From: Streptomyces avermitilis MA-4680 = NBRC 14893
GTDB lineage: Bacteria > Actinomycetota > Actinomycetes > Streptomycetales > Streptomycetaceae
Assembly (NCBI RefSeq): GCF_000009765.2
Contig: NC_003155.5
Coordinates: forward strand, 3,472,001-3,536,000
Reading direction: 5' to 3'
DNA length: 64,000 nucleotides
Below, in pieces: positions 43,666 through 52,894 of this stretch. The translations under genes were made by a program, and so were the position numbers. Every line of letters begins with the position of its first letter. Position 1 is the stretch's first letter. The notes beneath the pieces are model-generated. The model was given only the letters and a program-made list of their open reading frames with translations. It made no database searches and was not told the DNA's origin.

Positions 43666-43706
43666 GCCGGAAGGTCCTCGTAGCGGAGCTACCAGGGCCT
43701 TTCGGC
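43666..43706. ncRNA. Near-perfect 41-nt extended hairpin (candidate small RNA, leader element or terminator)
   Basis: GCCGGAAGGTCCT (43666-43678) pairs with AGGGCCTTTCGGC (43694-43706) using two G-U wobbles. It then continues after a C/C mismatch into GTAGC/GCTAC (43680-43684 with 43688-43692), closing a GGA triloop. The stem is palindromic and so cannot tell the strand. Location is about 105-145 bp upstream of the P-loop gene start. No U-tract follows on either side, which argues against a simple terminator. A tRNA or known riboswitch fold is not matched. Confidence 0.45.
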
Positions 43707-43943
43707 AACGCCGCGAGCGTGCGTGCCAGGCGTCGCGCGGCAGACGGGAGTCCGGAGACAGGACCCGAGCCCCTCCCGGCCTTGCTGCACACCGCGCTGT
43801 CGCTTCTGGTCCGGTGCCCGCTCGAGGGTTTCCGGCGGCGGGCAGCCGAACCCTAAACCTTTGCACAGTATCTCGGAACAGTCGGGGTACCGGGCCGTCC
43901 GAGACGTCACAGCTTCGTGAGGATTGGTGCGCGGCGTACGTTT

Positions 43944-43960
43944 CACCCCCCGGTGGGGTG
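43944..43960 (-). terminator. Small hairpin after the STAS gene
   Basis: CACCCC at 43944-43949 pairs with GGGGTG at 43955-43960, directly after the STAS stop at 43964 on the minus strand. Weak evidence. Confidence 0.45.
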
Positions 43961-43963
43961 GTG

Positions 43964-44287
43964 TCACACCCGGGGCAGTGACTCGACCCCGATGCCGCCC
44001 TCGATCGCCAGGATCCGGTGCAGCCGGGTGGCCACCAGCAGGCGCTGCATCTGCGGTGGTACGTCGCGCAGCACGAGCCGTCTGCCGCAGCGTCCGGCCC
44101 GCCGGTGGGCTCCCATGATCACCCCGAGTCCGGTGGCGTCCCATGAGTCCAGTTCGGACAGGTCGAGAATCAGGTCACCGACTCCGTCGTCGACGGCCGA
44201 GTGCAGGACCGTTCGGGCGTCCGCCGCGCTGCGGACGTCGAGGCGGCCCCCGACGACCAGCTCGGCGTGGTCGCCCCTGATATGCAT
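43964..44287 (-). CDS. STAS-domain protein (anti-sigma factor antagonist)
   Basis: 107 residues from the ATG at 44287 with GGGGAGC five bases upstream. The whole protein is one STAS fold: AELVVGGRLDVRSAADART, then LILDLSELDSWDATGLGVIM and a C-terminal LATRLHRILAIEGG-like helix. Antagonists of this class bind an anti-sigma kinase and release its sigma factor until phosphorylated at a Ser or Thr in the D-S/T-SG loop; here the loop is SWDATGLG, so Thr would be the target. The kinase partner is not encoded nearby. Confidence 0.87.
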   Translation of the reverse strand: MHIRGDHAELVVGGRLDVRSAADARTVLHSAVDDGVGDLILDLSELDSWDATGLGVIMGAHRRAGRCGRRLVLRDVPPQMQRLLVATRLHRILAIEGGIGVESLPRV

Positions 44288-44394
44288 ATGCGCTCCCCGA
44301 GAGTGCGTTGGCGTGCTCCGCGACAGTGGTTGTGCAACGTCTGACTGCCCCAATGGCGGTCAGGTTGCCGTCTGTAAGCGAACCGATACCGAAT

Positions 44395-44410
44395 TCACTC
44401 CATGGAGTGA
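44395..44410. promoter_or_regulatory. 16-bp perfect palindrome TCACTCCATGGAGTGA
   Basis: It lies in the 145-bp gap between the STAS start and the dehydrogenase stop, i.e. downstream of the dehydrogenase gene (44433-45281, minus) and upstream of the STAS gene. It could be an operator of the STAS promoter or part of a terminator. Confidence 0.5.
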
Positions 44411-44432
44411 GGCCCCAGGGGGCGCGCCCGGT

Positions 44433-45281
44433 TCAGTGCTTGTAGAAGCCCTGCCCGCTCTTGCGTCCGATGTCACCGGCGTCAACCATCCGGCGCATCA
44501 GCTCCGGCGGGGCGAACTTCTCGTCCTGGGACTCGGTGTAGATGTTGCTGGTGGCGTGCAGCAGGATGTCGACGCCGGTGAGGTCGGCGGTGGCGAGGGG
44601 GCCCATGGCGTGACCGAAGCCCAGCTTGCAGGCGAGGTCGATGTCCTCGGCGGTGGCCACGCCCGATTCGTACAGCTTCGCCGCCTCGACGACGAGCGCC
44701 GAGATGAGACGGGTCGTCACAAAACCGGCGACATCGCGGTTGACGACGATGCAGGTCTTGCCGACGGACTCGGCGAACTCCCGCGTGGTGGCGAGGGCCT
44801 CGTCGCTCGTCTTGTAGCCGCGGACCAGCTCGCACAGCTGCATCATCGGGACCGGCGAGAAGAAGTGCGCGCCGACGACGCGCTCCGGGCGCTCCGTCAC
44901 CGCGGCGATCTTGGTGATCGGGATGGCGGAGGTGTTGGAGGCGAGCACGGTCTCGTCCCGCACGATCTTGTCGAGCGCGCGGAAGATCTCGTGCTTGACC
45001 TCCAGCTTCTCGAAGACGGCCTCGACGACGATGTCGGCGTCGGCGACCGCGTCCAGATCGGTGGTCGTGGTGATGCGCGCGAGGGCGGCCCCGGCGTCGT
45101 CGGCCGACAGCCTGCCCTTGCTGACGAACTTGTCGTACGAGGCCTTGATGCCGTCGGTGCCGCGGGTCAGCGCCTCGTCGGTGACGTCGCGCAGGACGAC
45201 GTCCCAGCCGGCCTGGGCGGAGACCTGGGCGATACCGGAACCCATGAGTCCGGCTCCGATGACGGCGAGCTTCCCTGTCAC
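44433..45281 (-). CDS. 3-hydroxybutyryl-CoA dehydrogenase
   Basis: 282 residues from the GTG at 45281 (GGGGAG upstream). NAD(P)-binding Rossmann motif AVIGAGLMGSGIAQVSAQAG, catalytic HFFSPVPMMQLCE (His-Glu region) and Asn in VLASNTSAIPIT are present. A typical C-terminal GRKSGQGFYKH closes the protein. It reduces acetoacetyl-CoA to 3-hydroxybutyryl-CoA or the reverse, in fatty-acid/PHB and ethylmalonyl-CoA metabolism. A paralogue lies at 61486-62433. Confidence 0.95.
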   Translation of the reverse strand: MTGKLAVIGAGLMGSGIAQVSAQAGWDVVLRDVTDEALTRGTDGIKASYDKFVSKGRLSADDAGAALARITTTTDLDAVADADIVVEAVFEKLEVKHEIFRALDKIVRDETVLASNTSAIPITKIAAVTERPERVVGAHFFSPVPMMQLCELVRGYKTSDEALATTREFAESVGKTCIVVNRDVAGFVTTRLISALVVEAAKLYESGVATAEDIDLACKLGFGHAMGPLATADLTGVDILLHATSNIYTESQDEKFAPPELMRRMVDAGDIGRKSGQGFYKH

Positions 45282-45374
45282 TCCGACTCCCCTTAGCACG
45301 CTGTTTATGTTGCCTCTCCGGCGGACCTTAGCGGTCGTGAGGGCCTGTGCGAACGGGGAAGAGACGCGTGTCAC

Positions 45375-45391
45375 GTCTCACGGCATGAGAC
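45375..45391 (-). promoter_or_regulatory. Dyad GTCTCA-CGGCA-TGAGAC upstream of the dehydrogenase gene
   Basis: 6-bp arms with 5-bp centre, about 95 bp upstream of the GTG start. Flanking words GTGTCACGTCTC and GAGACACCTGTCAC add partial repeats. Possible operator; not tied to a specific regulator. Confidence 0.45.
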
Positions 45392-45448
45392 ACCTGTCAC
45401 TTGACGATCCGGCACGGGGACGCGTCCCGCCGGCACCGCGCCGACGGC

Positions 45449-46090
45449 TCAGCCCGCCTCCCGCACGGCATAGTTGAGCACCCTCTCGCTGAACAGCTCC
45501 TCCATGTCGTCGAGTAGACCGAGGGCCTCACGGGAGACCTCGCCGGGGGAGCGGCCGGCCATCATCTCGCGCCCGATGAGCGCCAGCAGCGTGGTGTGCG
45601 CCCAGCCGATCTGACCGGCCATCAGCGACGGCATCGGGTCGTCCGGATCGGCGCCGGTCTCCGTACGCAGGGTCTCCTCGAGGAGTTCGAGGCTCTGCTG
45701 GTTCATGTGCCCCAGACGGGCGCGGAGTCCGGCCGCCGCCTCGACGACTTTCATAAAGCGGTCATATCCCTCGAAGAGGCCCACCTGGGGCGAGACCGCC
45801 TCCACCTCGCCGCGCAGCTCGCGCAGTACCGCGGCGGCCGCGGACTCGCCCGTGTCGCGGGCGCGCACAAAACGCGAGAGGCGCGCGACGCTGCCCTTGG
45901 CCCGGTCGAGGAAGAGGTCCTCCTTGGCCTGGAAGTAGTTGTAGACGGTGTTGACGGAGACGTCGGCCGCCTCGGCGATCTCGGCGATCGTCACCTCGTC
46001 GAACCCGCGCTCCAGGAACAGCCCCGTGGCCACATCCGAGATGTGCTGCCTGGCCTGCCGCTTCTTCCGCTCCCTGAGCCCCTCTGCCAT
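45449..46090 (-). CDS. TetR-family regulator divergent from an ABC exporter
   Basis: 213 residues from the ATG at 46090. The helix-turn-helix is typical (VTIAEIAEAADVSVNTVYNY, then FQAKEDLFLDRA). The ligand domain is alpha-helical and ends LFSERVLNYAVREAG. Only 80 bp separate it from the divergent ABC gene, and that gap holds the dyad AATTTTG/CAAAATT, so it very probably represses the exporter and itself. The ligand would be an exported toxic compound. Confidence 0.88.
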   Translation of the reverse strand: MAEGLRERKKRQARQHISDVATGLFLERGFDEVTIAEIAEAADVSVNTVYNYFQAKEDLFLDRAKGSVARLSRFVRARDTGESAAAAVLRELRGEVEAVSPQVGLFEGYDRFMKVVEAAAGLRARLGHMNQQSLELLEETLRTETGADPDDPMPSLMAGQIGWAHTTLLALIGREMMAGRSPGEVSREALGLLDDMEELFSERVLNYAVREAG

Positions 46091-46121
46091 GCCCCCATCG
46101 TAGCTTTGCTGGGTCCGCTGA

Positions 46122-46147
46122 AATTTTGGTGTCATTGCAAAATTGCA
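46122..46147. promoter_or_regulatory. Operator of the TetR/ABC divergent promoter: AATTTTG-n9-CAAAATT with overlapping TGCAA-AA-TTGCA
   Basis: AATTTTG at 46122-46128 and CAAAATT at 46138-46144 form a 23-bp dyad. A second dyad TGCAA/TTGCA at 46136-46147 overlaps it. This is the most A/T-rich DNA in the neighbourhood, placed between the two divergent start codons. Confidence 0.7.
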
Positions 46148-46170
46148 GGGACTCTGTTTTTCTTGACGGC

Positions 46171-46953
46171 ATGGCAATCATCAGTACGGCCGGTCTGGCC
46201 CGTACCTTCCGGACGAAACGCGGCCCGGTCGAGGCGGTGCGCGGCATCGACCTCACCGTGCGGCCGGGCGAGATCCTCGGCTTCCTCGGCCCGAACGGAG
46301 CCGGGAAGACCACGACCCTGCGCATGCTCACGACCCTGCTGCCGCCCACCGGCGGTGCGGCCACCGTGGCCGGCTGCGACCTGGTCTCGGACCCCGTCGG
46401 AGTGCGCCGGGCCGTGGGGTACGTGGCGCAGTCCGGCGGTGTCGACCCGAATGTCACCGCGCGGGAGGAGCTGGTCACGCAGGGACGGCTGTACCGCCTG
46501 ACCAGGCTCCAGGCGTCGGAGCGCGCCGCGGAACTGGCGCGTGACCTGGATCTGGCGGACCTGCTGGACCGCCGGACGGCGGCGCTCTCCGGCGGCCAGC
46601 GGCGGCGCCTCGACATCGCGATGGGGCTCACGCACCGCCCCCGGGTCCTGTTCCTCGACGAACCGACGACGGGGCTCGACCCCGGCAGCCGGGCCGACCT
46701 CTGGGACCTGGTCCGCCGTCTGCGCGACGAGCACGGCACCACGGTCTTCCTGACCACGCACTACCTCGACGAGGCGGACGCGCTCTCCGACCGGCTCGTG
46801 ATCGTCGACAAGGGCGTCGTGGTGGCCGAGGGCACGCCGAGCGCGCTGAAGCTGGCGCACGGCGGCTCGATCGACGCGACGCTCCAGGACACGTTCCTCG
46901 CCATCACCGGCCGGGGCCCCTCGCCCGCCGACTCCGCCCCCGTAGCCGTATAG
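46171..46953 (+). CDS. ABC exporter ATP-binding protein (DrrA-like)
   Basis: 260 residues from the ATG at 46171. Canonical motifs: GPNGAGKTTTLRML Walker A, LSGGQRRRLDIAMGL signature, VLFLDEPTTGLDP Walker B and TTHYLDEADALSDR switch. It resembles the daunorubicin-resistance DrrA/NodI-type ATPases that drive drug or lipid efflux with an ABC-2 permease. The permease follows 31 bp later; TetR is divergent. Substrate unknown. Confidence 0.92.
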   Translation: MAIISTAGLARTFRTKRGPVEAVRGIDLTVRPGEILGFLGPNGAGKTTTLRMLTTLLPPTGGAATVAGCDLVSDPVGVRRAVGYVAQSGGVDPNVTAREELVTQGRLYRLTRLQASERAAELARDLDLADLLDRRTAALSGGQRRRLDIAMGLTHRPRVLFLDEPTTGLDPGSRADLWDLVRRLRDEHGTTVFLTTHYLDEADALSDRLVIVDKGVVVAEGTPSALKLAHGGSIDATLQDTFLAITGRGPSPADSAPVAV

Positions 46954-46984
46954 ACATCCGCACCCGTAGCCGCTGAGGAACCCG

Positions 46985-47734
46985 ATGCTCTTCCAGGACA
47001 CCGCGCTGATCTACGGGCGCTACGCCCGCCAGACCCTGCACTCCAAGTTCCAGATCTTCTTCGGCATGCTGATGCCGCTGCTCTACCTGCTGCTGTTCGG
47101 ACCGCTCCTGACCCATCTGCCGCTGGGATCGCACGGCAGTTCCTGGCAGGTGCTGGTGCCCGGCCTGCTGCTTCAACTCGGCCTGTTCGGCTCCCTGTTC
47201 TCGGGCTTCTCGATCATCTTCGAGAAGAACTACGGCGTCGTGGAGCGGATGCGCGTCACCCCCGTCAGCCGTCTCGCCCTGCTCCTCGGCCGGGTACTGC
47301 GCGACGCCACCCTGCTGGTCTTCCAGGCAGTGCTGCTGGTGCTCACCGCGCTGCTCATGGGGCTGCGGGCGCCGCTCGCCGGGATGCTCATCGGGTTCGC
47401 GTTCGTCGCGCTGCTGGCCGTCTCCCTCAGCTCCCTGTCGTACGCGGTGGCGCTGAAGGTCGACCGGCCGCAGGAGTTCGGCCCGATCATCAACGCGGTC
47501 TCCCTGCCGTCGATGCTGCTGTCGGGCCTGATGCTGCCCATGACCCTCGGGCCCGACTGGCTCGACGTCCTGTCCCACGTCATGCCGCTGCGCTATCTGG
47601 TGGACGCGATCCGGGACGCGTACCTCGGCCAGTACGCGACCTCGGCCATGCTGTACGGCGTCCTGGTCGCCCTCGGCTTCGCGACGCTCGCCGTGACGGT
47701 GGGCACACGGGTGTTCCGGACGGCCGGAGCGTAA
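46985..47734 (+). CDS. ABC-2-type permease (DrrB-like)
   Basis: 249 residues; ATG at 46985. Six hydrophobic segments beginning QIFFGMLMPLLYLLLFGPLL, with the amphipathic EKNYGVVERMRVTPVSR loop characteristic of DrrB-type permeases, and a C-terminal VLSHVMPLRYLVDAIRD. Partner of the ATPase upstream. The stop is 13 bp before the adenosyltransferase start, suggesting one transcript, though the functional link is unclear. Confidence 0.92.
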   Translation: MLFQDTALIYGRYARQTLHSKFQIFFGMLMPLLYLLLFGPLLTHLPLGSHGSSWQVLVPGLLLQLGLFGSLFSGFSIIFEKNYGVVERMRVTPVSRLALLLGRVLRDATLLVFQAVLLVLTALLMGLRAPLAGMLIGFAFVALLAVSLSSLSYAVALKVDRPQEFGPIINAVSLPSMLLSGLMLPMTLGPDWLDVLSHVMPLRYLVDAIRDAYLGQYATSAMLYGVLVALGFATLAVTVGTRVFRTAGA

Positions 47735-47747
47735 CTACGCTGGTCGC

Positions 47748-48320
47748 ATGGTCAATCTGACGCGCATCTACACGAGGACCGGCGACCAGGGCACGACCGC
47801 CCTCGGCGACATGAGCCGGGTCGCCAAGACCGATCCCCGGATCTCCGCCTACGCCGACGCCAACGAGGCCAACGCCGCCATCGGTACGGCGATCGCGCTC
47901 GGCGGGCTCGACGAGGAGATCGTCAAGGTCCTCGTCCGGGTGCAGAACGACCTGTTCGACGTGGGCGCGGACCTGTCGACGCCGGTCGTCGAGAACCCGC
48001 AGTTCCCGCCGCTGCGCGTCGAGCAGTTCTACATCGACAAGCTGGAGGCGGACTGCGACCTCTTCAACGGCGAGCTGGAGAAACTGCGCTCCTTCATCCT
48101 GCCCGGCGGCACGCCCGGCGCGGCACTGCTGCACCAGGCGTGCACGGTCGTACGACGGGCGGAGCGCTCGACGTGGGCCGCGCTGGAGGTCCACGGAGAA
48201 GACATGAACCCGCTCACCGCGACCTACCTCAACCGGCTGTCGGACCTGCTCTTCATCCTTGCCCGCACCGCCAACAAGGGCGTCGGGGACGTGTTGTGGG
48301 TGCCGGGCGGAGAGCGCTAG
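47748..48320 (+). CDS. PduO-type cob(I)alamin adenosyltransferase
   Basis: 190 residues from the ATG at 47748. Family landmarks: YTRTGDQGTTALGD (ATP-binding N-terminus), DANEANAAIG, LFDVGADLSTP, FILPGGTPGAALLHQA and VRRAER. It transfers 5'-deoxyadenosine from ATP to Co(I) corrinoid, making adenosylcobalamin, the cofactor of IcmA, which is encoded in this window and needs MeaB. Its stop codon overlaps the stop of the convergent membrane protein by three bases. Confidence 0.95.
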   Translation: MVNLTRIYTRTGDQGTTALGDMSRVAKTDPRISAYADANEANAAIGTAIALGGLDEEIVKVLVRVQNDLFDVGADLSTPVVENPQFPPLRVEQFYIDKLEADCDLFNGELEKLRSFILPGGTPGAALLHQACTVVRRAERSTWAALEVHGEDMNPLTATYLNRLSDLLFILARTANKGVGDVLWVPGGER

Positions 48321-48862
48321 CGGAGCTTGGCCCGTTTTTGCTTCGGGAACAGCGTGTAGCTGAGGGCGATGATCACGTTGATGCCGATCAGCCACACCAT
48401 CCTCATCTGCCACATGCGCAGTGAGTCGGTCTCGCCGCCGGAACCGACGTACCAGATCGCGGCCTGAAGCAGCGCCGTCGCGACGACGGCCGCGAGGATC
48501 CAGCGCCCCGCCACCCGCCACTCGTGGACGGCGCGGGCCACCCCGTACTTCGGCGGCCTGACCGGCGGTGGCCCGCCCGCGAACCGGTGGGCCACCCGGG
48601 CGTCGGCCCACTTGATCGTGGAGTGGCCCAGGCCCACGGTGAAGCCGATGTAGACGGCGGCGAGACCGTGCTTCCAGTCGGGCTCCGCGCCGTTCCTCAG
48701 GTCGATCGCGGTGACAGCGAACAGGACGACTTCGAGCAGCGGCTCGCACAGCAACAGGGCCAGGCCGGTGCGCGGCATCCTGAACGCGTAGCGGAAGGTC
48801 AGTCCCGCGGCCAGCAGCACCCAGAAGGCCACTTCACAGGCAATGACGAGTGTGACGATCAC
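48317..48862 (-). CDS. Conserved integral membrane protein
   Basis: 181 residues from the GTG at 48862 with GAGGAGCGAG upstream. About five hydrophobic segments: LVIACEVAFWVLLAAGLTF, then LLLCEPLLEVVLFAVTAI, GLAAVYIGFTVGLGHS, GRWILAAVVATALLQAAIWY and MVWLIGINVIIALSYTL. The family is common beside chitinase regulators in streptomycetes but has no known role. It ends with basic FPKQKRAKLR. Divergent from chiS. Confidence 0.78.
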   Translation of the reverse strand: MIVTLVIACEVAFWVLLAAGLTFRYAFRMPRTGLALLLCEPLLEVVLFAVTAIDLRNGAEPDWKHGLAAVYIGFTVGLGHSTIKWADARVAHRFAGGPPPVRPPKYGVARAVHEWRVAGRWILAAVVATALLQAAIWYVGSGGETDSLRMWQMRMVWLIGINVIIALSYTLFPKQKRAKLR

Positions 48863-49014
48863 GGCTCGCTCCTCTCGGTCACCCTTCCAGACTCCCGGCG
48901 GCGCGGACCCGGATCGTCGTCGCCAGTGAGGAAACGGCACTGCATCCTTCGATGTAGCGGCGGACCGTCCCCCAGGATCAGGCGACACGCGGGTGCGCCG
49001 TGTTGGATGGACTC

Positions 49015-50199
49015 ATGGCCGTACGACTCCCCCGCCCCCACCACCACGACGTGCGCATCGCGGTGGGCGGGCTCCTCGGGGGGCTGCTGCTGTGGGGGCT
49101 CGGCCTCAGTCCACGGAACCCGCACGACAGTGTCGTGCTGTGGCCGGCGCACTGGGCGGTGCTGGTCCCGCTCGTCGTGACGGCCGGCTGCGAGCTGCTG
49201 CGCAGGACCCGGCCGCGGGCGGCCCTGCTGATCGGCACGGCCGCCGTGGTCGCCGACACGGTGACCCTGGGCAGCGTGGTCACCGTCGTGATGTTCACGG
49301 ACCTCATGTACGCGGCCGTCCTGTACGGCACCCCCGCCTCCGCCCGCCGGCTGCCCTGGCTCACCGGGCTGCTCACCGTGATCGGCGGGGTGGGGCCGGC
49401 CGCCGTCTGGGGCGACCCCGACGGCCTGCTGATCGGTGTCGGCGTCGGCGTGGTGGCATTCGCGCCCGCCGCCACCGGCTCGGTCGTCCGCAACCACCGC
49501 GAGGCCGCCGAGGCCGCCCGGCTGCGCGCCGAACAGACCGCCCTGCTCGCCGAGATGGACCGCTCCCAGGCGGTCACCGCCGAACGCGCCAGGATGGCTC
49601 GGGAGTTGCACGACATGGTCGCCAACCACCTGTCGGCGATCGCCATCCACTCCACCGCCGCGCTGTCCATCGACGAGCCGGGGACCTCCCGGGAGGCGCT
49701 CGGCGTCATCCGGGAGAACAGCGTGGCGGGACTCGCCGAGATGCGGCGGCTGATCGGGATCCTGCGCGACGGCGACGGCGAGGGGGAGCCGGTCGCGACC
49801 CCGACCCTCGACGGGCTCGCCGCGCTCGTCGACGGCGCCCGGACCAACGGCCTCGACGTCACCCTCGACGCCGACCCCGGCCGGGTTCCCGCCCCGGTCG
49901 AGCTCGCCGCCTACCGCATCGTCCAGGAGTCCCTGACCAACGCCCTCAAGCACGCCTCCCCCGGCCGGGTCGCCGTCACGCTCGCCGCGCGGGACGGCTC
50001 CCTCGCCGTGCGGGTGACCAGCCCCTACGGCGACCGGGACGGGCCGCGCGCGCCCGGCTCGGGGGCCGGCCTGGTCGGGATGCGGGAACGCGTCGCCCTG
50101 CTGCACGGAACGTTCGAGGCGGGCCCCGAGAACTCCGGCCGGGGCACGGTCTGGACCGTACGCGCCACCCTTCCGATCACCCATGGAGGAACCGAATGA
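49015..50199 (+). CDS. chiS: Sensor histidine kinase, ChiS-like (chitinase two-component system)
   Basis: 394 residues from the ATG at 49015; a GTG at 49000 adds five residues. Five or six hydrophobic segments fill residues 13-160, with no large extracellular loop. A NarL-type (HisKA_3) dimerisation domain follows: His199 in ARMARELHDMVANHLSAI is the phosphorylation site. The ATPase domain has the N-box IVQESLTNALKH and G-box GAGLVGMRERVALLHG. It is coupled to its regulator by an ATGA overlap and sits directly upstream of a chitinase, the known arrangement of chiS-chiR-chiC in streptomycetes. Confidence 0.88.
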   Translation: MAVRLPRPHHHDVRIAVGGLLGGLLLWGLGLSPRNPHDSVVLWPAHWAVLVPLVVTAGCELLRRTRPRAALLIGTAAVVADTVTLGSVVTVVMFTDLMYAAVLYGTPASARRLPWLTGLLTVIGGVGPAAVWGDPDGLLIGVGVGVVAFAPAATGSVVRNHREAAEAARLRAEQTALLAEMDRSQAVTAERARMARELHDMVANHLSAIAIHSTAALSIDEPGTSREALGVIRENSVAGLAEMRRLIGILRDGDGEGEPVATPTLDGLAALVDGARTNGLDVTLDADPGRVPAPVELAAYRIVQESLTNALKHASPGRVAVTLAARDGSLAVRVTSPYGDRDGPRAPGSGAGLVGMRERVALLHGTFEAGPENSGRGTVWTVRATLPITHGGTE

Positions 50200-50837
50200 T
50201 CCGCGTGCTCGTCGCCGAGGACCAGTCCGCCGTACGGGCCGGGCTCGTCCTCATCCTGCGCAGCGCGCCCGACATCGACGTGGTCGGCGAGGCCGCGGAC
50301 GGCGAGCAGGCGGTCGCGCTCGCCCGTGAACTCCGGCCGGATCTCGTCCTCATGGACGTGCAGATGCCGCGTCTCGACGGGGTGTCCGCCACCCGCCGGG
50401 TCGTCGCCGAGAACCTGGCCGACGTACTGGTCCTCACCACCTTCGACCTCGACGAGTACGTCTTCGGGGCGCTGCGCGCGGGCGCCTGCGGGTTCCTGCT
50501 GAAGAACACCGAGGCGCGCCAGCTGCTGGAGGCGGTCCGCACCGTCGCGCGGGGCGAGGGGCTGATCTCGCCCGCGGTCACCCGCCGGCTGATCGCCGAG
50601 TTCGCCGCGAAGCCCGTACGGGAGCCGGGGCCCGACCCGGTGATCCTCGACGTCCTCACCCGGCGGGAGCGCGAGGTCCTGTCCTGCCTCGGCCGGGGGA
50701 TGTCCAACGCGGAGATCGCGGCCCGGCTCGACATGGCGGAGGCGACCGTGAAGACGCACGTCAGCCGCCTGCTGGGGAAGCTGGAGCTGCGCAGCCGGGT
50801 CCAAGCCGCCGTGCTCGCGCAGGAGTTGGGGGTCTGA
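50196..50837 (+). CDS. chiR: NarL-family response regulator, ChiR-like
   Basis: 213 residues, ATG overlapping the chiS stop. Receiver domain with phospho-acceptor Asp54 (LVLMDVQMPRLDG) and Lys103 in GFLLKNTEA. LuxR-type helix-turn-helix at about 150-205: LTRREREVLSCLGRGMSNAE, then IAARLDMAEATVKTHVSRLL. In S. coelicolor and S. thermoviolaceus, ChiR activates the neighbouring chitinase gene. Here the chiC promoter starts 19 bp after the chiR stop. Confidence 0.9.
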   Translation: MIRVLVAEDQSAVRAGLVLILRSAPDIDVVGEAADGEQAVALARELRPDLVLMDVQMPRLDGVSATRRVVAENLADVLVLTTFDLDEYVFGALRAGACGFLLKNTEARQLLEAVRTVARGEGLISPAVTRRLIAEFAAKPVREPGPDPVILDVLTRREREVLSCLGRGMSNAEIAARLDMAEATVKTHVSRLLGKLELRSRVQAAVLAQELGV

Positions 50838-50855
50838 GGCAGAGCCCGTGCGCAC

Positions 50856-50897
50856 TGGTCCAGACCTATTGACCTATGGTCCAGACCTTTCTATTCT
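50856..50897 (+). promoter_or_regulatory. chiC promoter with paired 12-bp direct repeats TGGTCCAGACCT
   Basis: TTGACC (50869-50874) and TATTCT (50892-50897) with a 17-bp spacer. The 12-bp repeat is present at 50856-50867, just upstream of -35, and again at 50877-50888, within the spacer. The centre-to-centre distance is 21 bp. This is the well-known chitinase operator of Streptomyces (first described for chi63), which also matches the DasR-type site. Two elements on one DNA face would allow glucosamine-linked repression. Confidence 0.92.
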
Positions 50898-50978
50898 CGC
50901 CGCACTGCGCTTGCGCTCAGTCATGACCACGACACCCCCGGGCGCGCCGAAGGTCAACATCAGAAGAGGAGGCGCAGC

Positions 50979-52802
<1,824 letters not shown>

Positions 52803-52855
52803 CCCTCACGCCACGTTGACGCTCCCCCAGACTCCGTCCGGGGGGGACCCCACCC

Positions 52856-52894
52856 AGCGAGTGAATGTGGCCTTTCAGGCCACATTCACTCGCT
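52856..52894. terminator. Perfect 18-bp hairpin terminator shared by chiC and the DUF2550 gene
   Basis: AGCGAGTGAATGTGGCCT at 52856-52873 pairs with its exact complement at 52877-52894 around the loop TTC. The stop codon of the convergent DUF2550 gene (52875-52877) lies in the loop, so its last five or six sense codons are part of the stem. Confidence 0.93.

Larger units (their letters stand above)
43561..43963. other. 403-bp gap upstream of the membrane P-loop gene, with strong RNA-like structure
   Basis: No credible protein gene is seen. The gap contains the extended hairpin at 43666-43706 and the STAS terminator at 43944-43960. Purine-rich GGGTTTCCGGCGGCGGGCAG and AACCCTAAACC stretches lie in between. 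As both flanking genes run left, the region is downstream of the STAS gene and upstream of the P-loop gene, so it is promoter plus long leader. Confidence 0.6.
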
